This document shows, one piece after another, positions 1-5,219 of a stretch of DNA of 5,219 bases. Position numbers and translations under genes: made by a program. The stretch lies in assembly GCA_003224785.1 (NCBI GenBank), contig QHZV01000405.1, positions 1 through 5,219 on the forward strand, in the 5' to 3' direction. Source of the stretch: Acidobacteriota bacterium. Lineage in GTDB: Bacteria; Acidobacteriota; Terriglobia; Terriglobales; Acidobacteriaceae. Position 1 is the stretch's first letter, and each line of letters opens with the position of its first letter. The notes beneath the pieces were generated by a model. It was not told the origin of the DNA. It saw nothing but the letters and a program-made list of their open reading frames with translations, and did no database searches.

Positions 1-229
1 CAAGGAAAATAACGGAATTCCACCGGGTAACCAACAATCTCCGCAAGCATGCCTTCGCCGACACTGGATCGAAATGATGGCTAGGCTAGCTAAGGGGCTG
101 CAAGACGTGAAAAAATCAGCTAGGTCGCCGATGAACTCCCATAAACGCGGATACCTACGGTGTTTTTTGTCGGTATTCATCCTCGTTGATTGGGGACACC
201 CACTGGATCCGCGCTGGAAAGACTACGAG
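1..229. other. No supported gene; sequence upstream of greB
   Basis: I see no gene here. The greB reading frame happens to stay open back to an ATG at 74, but the extra 52 residues it would add do not resemble the N terminus of GreB, and a better start with a ribosome binding site lies at 230. A run of six T at 161-166 has no hairpin in front of it, so it is not a convincing terminator. I could not find a -35/-10 pair I would defend. Confidence 0.5.
216..221 (+). promoter_or_regulatory. Ribosome binding site for greB
   Basis: GGAAAG lies 8 bases before the ATG at 230. It supports this start over the in-frame ATG at 74 and the later ATG at 284. The start at 230 also gives the MRKGFTRK opening and proline-rich leader seen in many longer GreB proteins. 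Confidence 0.55.
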
Positions 230-752
230 ATGCGAAAAGGTTTTACGAGAAAACCACAACCGGACGCACCCGCGCCGCTAGCCATGAACTACATAACGCC
301 GAGCGGGCTGCAGCGCCTTAAAGATGAGCACCAGTTTCTGCTCACCAGGGAGCGTCCGGCCGTGGTGGAGGTGGTGGCGTGGGCTGCCGGCAACGGCGAC
401 CGCAGTGAAAACGCCGACTATCAATACGGTAAGCGGCGGCTGCGGCAGATCGATGGACGGATTCGCTTTCTCTCGAAGCGAATCGAAGCCGCGGAAGTGG
501 TGGACCCGGAAGCTCCGAGAGCGGAGCATCGTTGGCACCGACGAGATCGACCTCAACCGCAACCACATCAGTTGGGTGTCGCCTCTGGGGCGCGCGTTGA
601 TGAAGTCGGCAGCGGGTGACAGCGTAGTTCTCCAGGCGCCGGGCGGTCCAGAATACCTGACAGTGTTGGAAGTCTCTTACCAGCGCATTTCCGTGGAACC
701 GTTCCGTGAACCACCTGGATCCGAAGCCTCCGCAAAGCGAGTCCCTCGCTGA
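230..752 (+). pseudogene. greB: Transcription elongation factor GreB, frame-broken
   Basis: GreB binds in the RNA polymerase secondary channel and stimulates cleavage of backtracked RNA. The first frame (230 to about 517) encodes the N-terminal coiled-coil hairpin: NYITPSGLQRLKDE near residues 20-33, then GDRSENADYQY, which carries the two acidic tip residues (D57, E60), then VVDPEAP near residues 90-96. After that the frame is lost and runs into a TGA at 617-619. The C-terminal FKBP-like domain resumes in the next frame from about 519 with ERSIVGTDEID, followed by ISWVSPLGRAL and a GSEASAK-type tail, ending at TGA 750-752. Compared with E. coli GreB from memory, about 22 residues between the two halves (the VFFGA strand region) are missing, and the missing length is not a multiple of three. 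A deletion of 3n+2 bases fits. The product would lack a folded C-terminal domain, so I call it a pseudogene, although an assembly error is possible. Convergent with the next gene. Confidence 0.85.
736..750 (+). repeat. Small hairpin at the greB stop codon
   Basis: AGCGAG (736-741) and CTCGCT (745-750) form a perfect 6-bp stem with a TCC loop. The 3' arm ends on the first base of the TGA stop. No T-run follows, so it is not a standard intrinsic terminator. A stem this short could be chance. Confidence 0.4.
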
Positions 753-825
753 CACTAATCCATCTGACCAAGAAGAGGCGATTTTGTGGGTACTGGATAT
801 TTGCAAGGAATTGTTCGGAAAGTTT

Positions 826-839
826 TGCAGTTCACTGCA
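826..839 (-). repeat. Near-palindrome over the stop of the PagL-like gene
   Basis: TGCAGT (826-831) and ACTGCA (834-839) are perfect inverted copies separated by two bases, and the stop codon of the minus-strand gene (832-834) sits in the centre. Read on the minus strand it is followed by AAAACTTT and not by a clean T-run. The two-base spacer makes it a poor RNA hairpin unless the inner pairs open. It sits between two convergent genes, so a bidirectional termination role is possible but unproven. Confidence 0.35.
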
Positions 840-1845
840 CAGAAGTTCGTCGAGGTCTGCCCAATCGGATATCGATGCCGACCATTGGCCCGTAAACGTT
901 AATGCCATAGTTCCGAACGCCCCAAAAAGGCTTACCATTGCCTTCTGACAAATCGAGGTTCGATATATGCATGAAATTCAGACCGGCCGAAATTGCGTAA
1001 CGAGGATTGAAGTTATAGCGCACTCCGCTCCCCATGTTTACGGTGAACGTGAGGTCCTCGCCTTGCGCGTATAGAACTCCTTGGGGACCCTTAGCGTCAA
1101 TGTTCCCAACCCCGAGGCGTATGTCGAAGTAGGGTGCGACTCGCCAGTTGCGCTGGACAAAATTGCGCCGAATGCCCATATCATAAGAGAAATACCGGGT
1201 CTCAGGCCCCCTCGGCATTGCAGTAACCGACCCGCTGAACGTTAGGTCCCAATTGCCGCGTAGTATCCAGGGACTCCCAACACTGTCTAACTGCCAACGG
1301 AGCGAAGCAATAATCGGTACGAGAGTGTACTTAAGGGGATAGGTGTTATAGGCATCGCCTACGAAAATGTCGAGAGGGAAAGGGATATTGATGGGAAGCC
1401 ATCCCCCTTCCAGTGAGAATTCGAGCTTGTTTCGGTAATAAATGGCTCGATTGAAGTCAGTCGGTTTTGATTGGTGCACTGTTGTTATCGGCGGTTCGAC
1501 GCTTGAGTTTTTTCCAAGATTATTTTCCAGGATTGCTGGAGGCTGATCACGGGATGCGGATGGCGCTGGCAAACCTTCCATCGCACAGAACGATTCTGCC
1601 CAAGCTGATGGACTCACAGTACGGTCGGCGACGTATTCGAGCGCAAAACGTGGTGCAGAAAGGATCTGATTTTCGCGAACCGAACAGATCGGCTCCTGCC
1701 CTATTTGGTTGGCATTAACAACCGATACGGCGCCCGACTGTGAGAACGCGGAAACAGCACACAGGAGAGGAATCCAACCAGGAAAAACCAAGCGCCTGCT
1801 TACGATACCAGCCCTCCTGTGCTCAGTGTTTGTACTCAGGATCAA
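832..1845 (-). CDS. PagL-like lipid A deacylase / acyloxyacyl hydrolase
   Basis: Probable outer-membrane beta-barrel enzyme. PagL-family proteins remove the ester-linked 3-O-acyl chain of lipid A in the outer leaflet. With the TTG start at 1843-1845 it is 337 residues. A Sec signal peptide spans roughly residues 14-41 (VSRR n-region, then a hydrophobic LLCAVSAFS stretch). Residues 42-130 are low-complexity and barrel-free. Alternating barrel strands begin near YYRNKLEFSLEGG (about 136-148) and continue to the C terminus, with strands such as WRVAPYFDIRLGVG (234-247) and YAISAGLNFMHISN (283-296). HISN gives His293 and Ser295, matching the catalytic His-x-Ser-Asn of PagL. The NYGIN segment (312-316) aligns with the NPGxE/N region, so the third catalytic residue (Glu in Pseudomonas PagL) appears to be Asn316. 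The length is about twice that of classic PagL because of the N-terminal linker. The start is uncertain: the best ribosome binding site points to codon 14 (ATC). By eye its base composition is a little less GC-rich than the downstream genes. Confidence 0.75.
   Translation of the reverse strand: MILSTNTEHRRAGIVSRRLVFPGWIPLLCAVSAFSQSGAVSVVNANQIGQEPICSVRENQILSAPRFALEYVADRTVSPSAWAESFCAMEGLPAPSASRDQPPAILENNLGKNSSVEPPITTVHQSKPTDFNRAIYYRNKLEFSLEGGWLPINIPFPLDIFVGDAYNTYPLKYTLVPIIASLRWQLDSVGSPWILRGNWDLTFSGSVTAMPRGPETRYFSYDMGIRRNFVQRNWRVAPYFDIRLGVGNIDAKGPQGVLYAQGEDLTFTVNMGSGVRYNFNPRYAISAGLNFMHISNLDLSEGNGKPFWGVRNYGINVYGPMVGIDIRLGRPRRTSVQ
1813..1818 (-). promoter_or_regulatory. Strong Shine-Dalgarno facing an ATC codon
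   Basis: The minus strand reads AGGAGG here, followed six bases later by ATC (plus positions 1804-1806), which is codon 14 of the PagL-like frame. Starting there would give a signal peptide opening with VSRRLVF. The annotated TTG at 1843-1845 has no comparable ribosome binding site. The site therefore suggests either initiation at ATC or a start codon changed from ATG by one base. Confidence 0.5.
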
Positions 1846-2077
1846 ACCGCTCTGATTACGAATGTTTTCCTAAGGGTTGCTCCTGGTAAGTCCCCGATAC
1901 GGAGGGCTGTTGAGATCAAACGAAGAATCCATGTAGGGTTCTTTCCAGGCAAGGCCTGTTGCACCAGCGTGAGAGCGCATAATTGGCGTAAAATCCACCA
2001 TATCAATCGTTCAGGTCGCTGCCCGTGAATGGTGTACTAGCCTGATTTGGCGGTTCCCTTGAACCGGAGTACCCAAA
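1846..2077. promoter_or_regulatory. Divergent intergenic region
   Basis: This 232-base gap separates two divergently transcribed genes for exported proteins and must hold at least one promoter, probably two. I could not pick out a convincing -35/-10 pair on either strand. CAGGC/GCCTG (1946-1958) is a 5-bp stem with an AAG loop, too short to call an operator. Confidence 0.3.
2066..2069 (+). promoter_or_regulatory. Ribosome binding site for the secreted six-Cys protein
   Basis: GGAG lies 8 bases before the ATG at 2078 and supports that start, which also gives an intact signal peptide. Confidence 0.6.
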
Positions 2078-2857
2078 ATGATCGCCTACCATCATCAGAA
2101 ATATGCACTGTCACTACTTCTGGCCTGCCTCGTCGTGGGTGCAGTGGCGCTCGCCCGCGAGAAGCATGACAAACAGGCAAGCTCCGATGGATCGCTCTTT
2201 TCCTGTCCTGCCGGAGAGGAAGACGCCATGCAGTACTTTGTGATGCGCAAGGACTTGCGCGAGGACCATTACCTCAGCGGTGAGACGAATCCGAGTTACA
2301 CGAAGATCTTCCCCGACGTGGACTTCGCGCCATCCGGCTACTGGTTCTGGCTGAAGAGCCCGGAAGCGCACGGCTTCGATATCAAAGCCTTCGACGAAAA
2401 GTACGTTTACATCCGTGGCACCGAGCTGGAGTGGAAAGACAACCGCACTTTTAAGCGCAAGGAGCAGGACAACGCGCTGAGCACGCGCTGCGTCCCGGTG
2501 AACGGTGCCTCGCCGACGCAGCGCGTCAGCAATGCGCGGTTCAACTTCTACGAAAATTGCAAGCCGTATAAGAGCAGTACGTTGGGGACCATCGTGGATG
2601 ATCTGGACGCGCCTGAGATGATGGATGCGGGCGGCGACATCGGAGAGGTGCCCACCCGCGTCCTGCACTACCGCTTCAACTGCGACAAGCATTTCGAGAA
2701 CTGCAAGGATGAAGAACAGTCGTTCCTCGGCAAGGGTTACGGGCGTTGGAAATGGGTGCACCTGAAATACGGTGAGGTTGTGAAGACGACTGTAGTGAAC
2801 CACATCAGCAAGGGAACTGCCCACGCCATCCCGCCATGCGAGAGCGCGTATAAATAG
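2078..2857 (+). CDS. Secreted six-cysteine protein of unknown function
   Basis: I cannot assign a characterised family; it may belong to a family of secreted acidobacterial proteins, but I know no function for it. The 259-residue product opens with a Sec signal peptide: a short n-region with HHQK, a hydrophobic core at about residues 10-25, and a likely signal peptidase I cut after ALA (residue 26). LLAC at 14-17 looks like a lipobox, but the hydrophobic core continues past the cysteine, which argues against a lipoprotein. The mature part has six cysteines (C43, C138, C161, C202, C209, C254), an even number that could form three disulfides outside the cytoplasm. It is rich in aromatic and charged residues, with notable stretches GYWFWLKSPEAHGFD (87-101), KYVYIRGTELEWKD (108-121), VDDLDAPEMMDAGGDIG (173-189) and GYGRWKWVHLKYGEVV (220-235). 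The VDDLDAP and GGDIG acidic segments could bind a metal or sugar, but that is a guess. No transmembrane segment follows the signal. It is transcribed divergently from the PagL-like gene and upstream of the esterase, 225 bases from the latter's annotated start. Confidence 0.85.
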   Translation: MIAYHHQKYALSLLLACLVVGAVALAREKHDKQASSDGSLFSCPAGEEDAMQYFVMRKDLREDHYLSGETNPSYTKIFPDVDFAPSGYWFWLKSPEAHGFDIKAFDEKYVYIRGTELEWKDNRTFKRKEQDNALSTRCVPVNGASPTQRVSNARFNFYENCKPYKSSTLGTIVDDLDAPEMMDAGGDIGEVPTRVLHYRFNCDKHFENCKDEEQSFLGKGYGRWKWVHLKYGEVVKTTVVNHISKGTAHAIPPCESAYK

Positions 2858-2860
2858 CGC
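2844..2860 (+). repeat. Weak bulged stem at the stop codon
   Basis: GCGC plus TA (2844-2850, with a bulged G at 2848) pairs with TA plus GCGC (2855-2860) around a TAAA loop. The TAG stop (2855-2857) lies in the 3' arm. It is short and bulged and has no T-run after it, so it is weak evidence for a terminator on its own. Confidence 0.25.
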
Positions 2861-2952
2861 AGGTCGGAGTGCATGTGCCCTTCAAGAATCAATTTCCCAT
2901 GCGAATGAAGCCGTGGAGAGCAATAGCTGTTGATAAGTCCGCACATCACTCA

Positions 2953-2981
2953 TTGACATTGACGCGCCACCGCACATCTTT
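2953..2981 (+). promoter_or_regulatory. Possible sigma-70-like promoter upstream of the esterase
   Basis: A perfect TTGACA -35 hexamer is present at 2953-2958. The bases at the right distance (CATCTT at 2975-2980 with a 16-base spacer) match TATAAT at only three positions, so the -10 is poor. The location fits a separate promoter for the esterase gene. Confidence 0.25.
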
Positions 2982-3031
2982 ACTCGCGTTGCAATACCGG
3001 TTATCCTGCCGTCCGATTCGGCCGATCGCGC

Positions 3032-3082
3032 GGCAAGATCATTCTCGTACGGCATTTACTAATCATTTCGTTTCTCGTCGGC
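3032..3082 (+). other. In-frame N-terminal extension holding the esterase signal peptide
   Basis: These 17 codons are in frame with the downstream esterase and read GKIILVRHLLIISFLVG. Joined to the residues encoded from 3083 they make a textbook Sec signal peptide: basic n-region (K, R), hydrophobic core, and an AFA cleavage site before Gln. Back to the in-frame TGA at 2960 there is no ATG, GTG, TTG or CTG in this frame. The only near-start codons at the expected place are ATC (3038) and ATT (3041), and no clear Shine-Dalgarno precedes them. Confidence 0.6.
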
Positions 3083-4180
3083 GTGACTGCAATTGCTGAA
3101 GCCTTCGCTCAGTCGGTTGCGACGCCGCAAAAAACCGAGCGGGTCGCTCCGCCGACGCGCGATGCGAACACTGCTGGGTATGTCGCGGCGAAGGAATTGC
3201 CCGACGGTGCAACGCCTGCGCCGAATGTGGACGGTAATTTCATCCTGGGGCCGACGCACGATGCGGCTCCTGAGATGTCCCAGGCGGACGCACCAAAAGG
3301 CACGGTGATTGAGTTCACGATGGATTCTTCCAAGAGCAAGCTTTATCCCGGGATCGCGCGCGACCCAAACAGCTTCGGAACACCTGATCCTGCGAACCCA
3401 GCAAATCTTGTCGTGACGACAAGCCATGCCGCCCCGTACACGCGGAGAGTATCTGTCTATATCCCTAAGCAGTACGTTCTCGGTAGTGTCGCGCCTTTCA
3501 TAGTCGGGGCTGATGGCCCCGACCCTATGCTATTTTCCGCGCTGGACGCGTTGATCGCACAACATAAAGTCCCGTTGATGATTGCGATTTCCATCGGCAA
3601 TGGAGGTGGTGACGCGCAAGGCAGCGAGCGCGGTCTCGAGTACGACACCATGTCCGGAACCTATGCTGAGTTTGTGGAAACTGAAGTCTTGCCCATGGTT
3701 GAAACTCGGGCCCACATGAAGCTCACTCATGATCCGGACGGCAGAGCGACCATGGGTGGCAGTTCAGGCGGCGCTTGCGCTCTGATAATGGCTTGGTATC
3801 ACCCTGAGCTCTATCATCGTGTTCTCAGCTACTCCGGAACATTCGTAAACCAGCACTGGCCTTACAACTCTCACATCCCGCATGGTGCTTGGGAATTTCA
3901 CGAGCGTCTCATTGCGGGCAGTCCAAAGAAGCCAATCCGACTCTGGTTGGAAGTTGGTGATCGCGACCTTCTCAATCCGAATGTGATGCGCGACAACATG
4001 CACGACTGGGTCCTCGCAAATGAGGAGATGGCTAAGGTTCTAGCGCTCAAAGGCTATAACTATCAGTTCGTCTTTGCCCGCAATGCCGCCCACGTTGACC
4101 GAGCCGTGAAACTGCAGACACTTCCGGAGGCGCTGAAATACGTCTGGCAGGACTACTCACCTTCGCCTTCCTCTAAATAG
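3083..4180 (+). CDS. Secreted alpha/beta-hydrolase esterase (PF00756 / Fes-type)
   Basis: Putative serine esterase of the esterase D / enterochelin-esterase fold; its substrate cannot be read from the sequence. From the GTG at 3083 the product is 365 residues. Residues 1-115 form an N-terminal region that includes GTVIEFTMDSSKSKLYPGIAR (73-93), cut here only for naming. The hydrolase core starts near TRRVSVYIPKQY (120-131). The nucleophile elbow is GGSSGG (225-230), with Ser227 as the likely nucleophile. EVGDRD (290-295) carries the probable acid, Asp295 or Asp293, and NAAHVDR (334-340) supplies His337. SGGACALIMAWYHPELYHRVLSYSG and the closing LPEALKYVWQDY are typical of the family. The start is doubtful: GTG 3083 has no ribosome binding site and cuts the signal peptide in its hydrophobic core, whose first half is encoded just upstream in frame. 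The mature protein should begin near Gln10, after AFA. A 12-bp inverted repeat overlaps the stop codon. Confidence 0.85.
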   Translation: MTAIAEAFAQSVATPQKTERVAPPTRDANTAGYVAAKELPDGATPAPNVDGNFILGPTHDAAPEMSQADAPKGTVIEFTMDSSKSKLYPGIARDPNSFGTPDPANPANLVVTTSHAAPYTRRVSVYIPKQYVLGSVAPFIVGADGPDPMLFSALDALIAQHKVPLMIAISIGNGGGDAQGSERGLEYDTMSGTYAEFVETEVLPMVETRAHMKLTHDPDGRATMGGSSGGACALIMAWYHPELYHRVLSYSGTFVNQHWPYNSHIPHGAWEFHERLIAGSPKKPIRLWLEVGDRDLLNPNVMRDNMHDWVLANEEMAKVLALKGYNYQFVFARNAAHVDRAVKLQTLPEALKYVWQDYSPSPSSK

Positions 4181-4189
4181 TCCTGCCAG
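4144..4189 (+). terminator. Perfect 12-bp inverted repeat across the esterase stop codon
   Basis: CTGGCAGGACTA (4144-4155) and TAGTCCTGCCAG (4178-4189) are exact inverted copies around a 22-base pyrimidine-rich loop. The TAG stop (4178-4180) is the first triplet of the 3' arm, and the 5' arm lies inside the last codons. A competing shorter stem can form between CCTGC (4182-4186) and GCAGG (4192-4196). There is no T-run, so it may be a T-less or Rho-linked terminator or an mRNA 3'-end protector. The repeat itself is certain; its function is inferred. Confidence 0.45.
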
Positions 4190-4366
4190 CAGCAGGTGAT
4201 AATTCGCCGTGGTACTCATTGAGTCCATGAAAAGAGGACACAGGCAGAGGAATGTTTTCGTAAATGACCAGATATCATGGGATCTGGGCACACTTCCGTC
4301 GCCAACACGCAGGCTCCAAACCAAGTTTTGCTTACTTACGAAGCGATCGCTACCCGCTTGAGCCCC

Positions 4367-4371
4367 GGAGG
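4367..4371 (+). promoter_or_regulatory. Ribosome binding site for the aldo/keto reductase
   Basis: GGAGG lies five bases before the ATG at 4377. It fixes the start that gives the full twin-arginine signal. Confidence 0.7.
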
Positions 4372-4376
4372 TCAAG

Positions 4377-5219
4377 ATGAATCCAATCACCCGGCGTAGT
4401 TTCCTCAAAACAGGTCTGGCCGCTGGAGCAGTGGCAACCACAGGAATTCTTCCGCTAATGGCCGCCAAGCGCACCGCGACTGACACCGTGGTGCTTGGCC
4501 GCTCAAAAATTCAAGTGACACGGCTGGCCTTCGGGACCGGATCGAACAACGGTGAGGTACAGGCCGCACTGGGGCAGCAGGAGTTCACGCGCCTCGTGCG
4601 TTATGCCTATGATCACGGCATCCGCTTCTATGAGACGGCTGAGGCTTACGTGACCCCAGGCATGTTGGGAGAGGCGCTGAAAGGGTTGCCGCGCGACAGC
4701 TATCAGCTGATGAGCAAAGTGACGACCTTTCACCAGGGTGTTGACCCGCAGGCAAAGTTCGACGAGTTGAGGCGCACCTCGCAGACCGAGTACTTTGACA
4801 TCATGCTGCTGCATTGGCAGCACACAGCCGACTGGCCGGAGACTACGAAACGCTGGCAGGACGGGATCCTTGAGGCGCAGCAGAGAAAAATCATTCGCAC
4901 TCATGGGGCCTCAGTGCACGGGCTCCCGGCGCTGCGGCAGATGCCGGGCACAAACTGGCTCGACGTGGGACTGATCCGCATTAACCACAACGGCGCACGC
5001 ATGGACGGCCCCACCTATGAGGACACCAACCATCCAAACAACGTGAGCGAAGTGGTGGATCACATTCGGCAGTTGAAGAAGGAGGGGCTGGGTGTCATCG
5101 GAATGAAGCTGTGTGGGGGCGGTCAGTTCGAGCATAGTCATGAGGACCGCGTGAAAGCCATGAAGTTCGCTTTCCAGAATGCCGGAGTGGATTGCGCCAC
5201 GATCGGTTTCAAGAACAGG
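4377..5219 (+). CDS. Tat-exported aldo/keto reductase, 3' end outside the window
   Basis: Predicted NAD(P)H-linked oxidoreductase of the aldo/keto reductase TIM-barrel family (PF00248); substrate unknown. The frame is open for 281 codons to the window edge, and the C-terminal end of the barrel is missing. The N terminus has a strong Tat signal, TRRSFLK at residues 5-11, followed by a weakly hydrophobic glycine- and alanine-rich stretch to about residue 29, so the protein is expected to fold with its cofactor before export. The barrel opens with VVLGRSKIQVTRLAFGTG (38-55). The usual catalytic Asp-Tyr-Lys-His set maps to GIRFYETAEAY (Glu86 in place of Asp, Tyr91), MSKV (Lys114) and LLHWQ (His146). 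The Asp-to-Glu change at position 86 is unusual for the superfamily, though it may be normal in this Tat-linked subgroup. Later segments IRTHGASVHG (173-182) and GVIGMKLCGGG (239-249) fit AKR strands. The gap from the esterase is 196 bases, so it is probably a separate or loosely coupled transcription unit. Confidence 0.88.
   Translation, partial: MNPITRRSFLKTGLAAGAVATTGILPLMAAKRTATDTVVLGRSKIQVTRLAFGTGSNNGEVQAALGQQEFTRLVRYAYDHGIRFYETAEAYVTPGMLGEALKGLPRDSYQLMSKVTTFHQGVDPQAKFDELRRTSQTEYFDIMLLHWQHTADWPETTKRWQDGILEAQQRKIIRTHGASVHGLPALRQMPGTNWLDVGLIRINHNGARMDGPTYEDTNHPNNVSEVVDHIRQLKKEGLGVIGMKLCGGGQFEHSHEDRVKAMKFAFQNAGVDCATIGFKNR

Noticed and set aside
161..166. Run of six T as a possible intrinsic terminator.
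   Set aside because: No stem precedes it on the plus strand.
74..229. Upstream in-frame extension of greB to the ATG at 74.
   Set aside because: The extra residues do not resemble GreB and the ATG at 230 has a better-spaced ribosome binding site.
342..938. Long open frame on the minus strand opposite greB.
   Set aside because: It is antisense to clearly GreB-like sequence, overlaps the end of the PagL-like gene, and its arginine- and histidine-rich translation resembles no protein.
706..948. 80-codon plus-strand frame between greB and the PagL-like gene.
   Set aside because: It overlaps both genes and most of it is antisense to the conserved C-terminal strands of the barrel protein.
1834..1847. 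Minus strand reads GTTTGATCCTGAGT, similar to the start of bacterial 16S rRNA.
   Set aside because: The match is only about a dozen bases and the flanking sequence codes for the PagL-like protein and does not continue as rRNA.
2114..2824. 236-codon open frame on the minus strand opposite the six-cysteine protein.
   Set aside because: Shadow frame with Arg/Val/His-rich composition and no signal or motif; the plus-strand gene has a ribosome binding site and signal peptide.
2869..3099. Plus-strand frame before the esterase, considered as a small gene or a frameshifted esterase N terminus.
   Set aside because: No plausible signal peptide or motif, and the genuine signal peptide is encoded in the esterase's own frame.
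4268..4287. CCAGAT/ATCTGG hairpin with a TATCAT -10-like hexamer inside.
   Set aside because: No acceptable -35 at 16-18 bases and the 6-bp stem is within chance expectation.
4343..4350. GCGATCGC palindrome, as in cyanobacterial HIP1 repeats.
   Set aside because: Only one copy is present, so there is no repeat pattern.
4227..4361. 44-codon frame in the esterase-reductase gap.
   Set aside because: No clear ribosome binding site and a basic, unremarkable translation; it cannot be told from chance.

Overview
The window looks like a chromosomal piece from a soil-type Acidobacteriota (Terriglobia-like) genome. This is inferred from protein style only: a Tat-exported aldo/keto reductase, a secreted PF00756-type esterase, and a PagL-like outer-membrane protein whose C-terminal wording I associate with that phylum. 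No marker gene fixes the taxonomy. No rRNA, tRNA, CRISPR array, insertion sequence or phage gene is visible.

Layout: (1) 1-229, no supported gene. (2) 230-752 (+), a greB transcription-cleavage-factor gene broken by an out-of-frame internal deletion near 515-525. (3) 832-1845 (-), a PagL-like lipid A deacylase / acyloxyacyl hydrolase, convergent with greB. (4) 2078-2857 (+), a secreted six-cysteine protein of unknown function, divergent from the PagL-like gene. (5) 3083-4180 (+), a secreted alpha/beta-hydrolase esterase whose signal peptide starts upstream of the only usable start codon. (6) 4377-5219 (+), a Tat-signal aldo/keto reductase that runs off the right edge.

Apart from greB, every gene encodes an exported protein: one outer-membrane barrel, two Sec-type secreted proteins and one Tat substrate. 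The genes are separated by about 80-230 bases, so they are probably several transcription units and not one tight operon. I see no pathway linking them. The most unusual signals are at gene boundaries. greB is frame-broken. The PagL-like gene has a perfect Shine-Dalgarno followed by ATC instead of ATG. The esterase lacks a canonical start before its signal peptide. All four complete or broken genes have an inverted repeat overlapping the stop codon; the one at the end of the esterase is a perfect 12-bp stem. The start and frame defects could be real gene decay, non-canonical initiation or assembly error. I found no convincing new multi-gene system.
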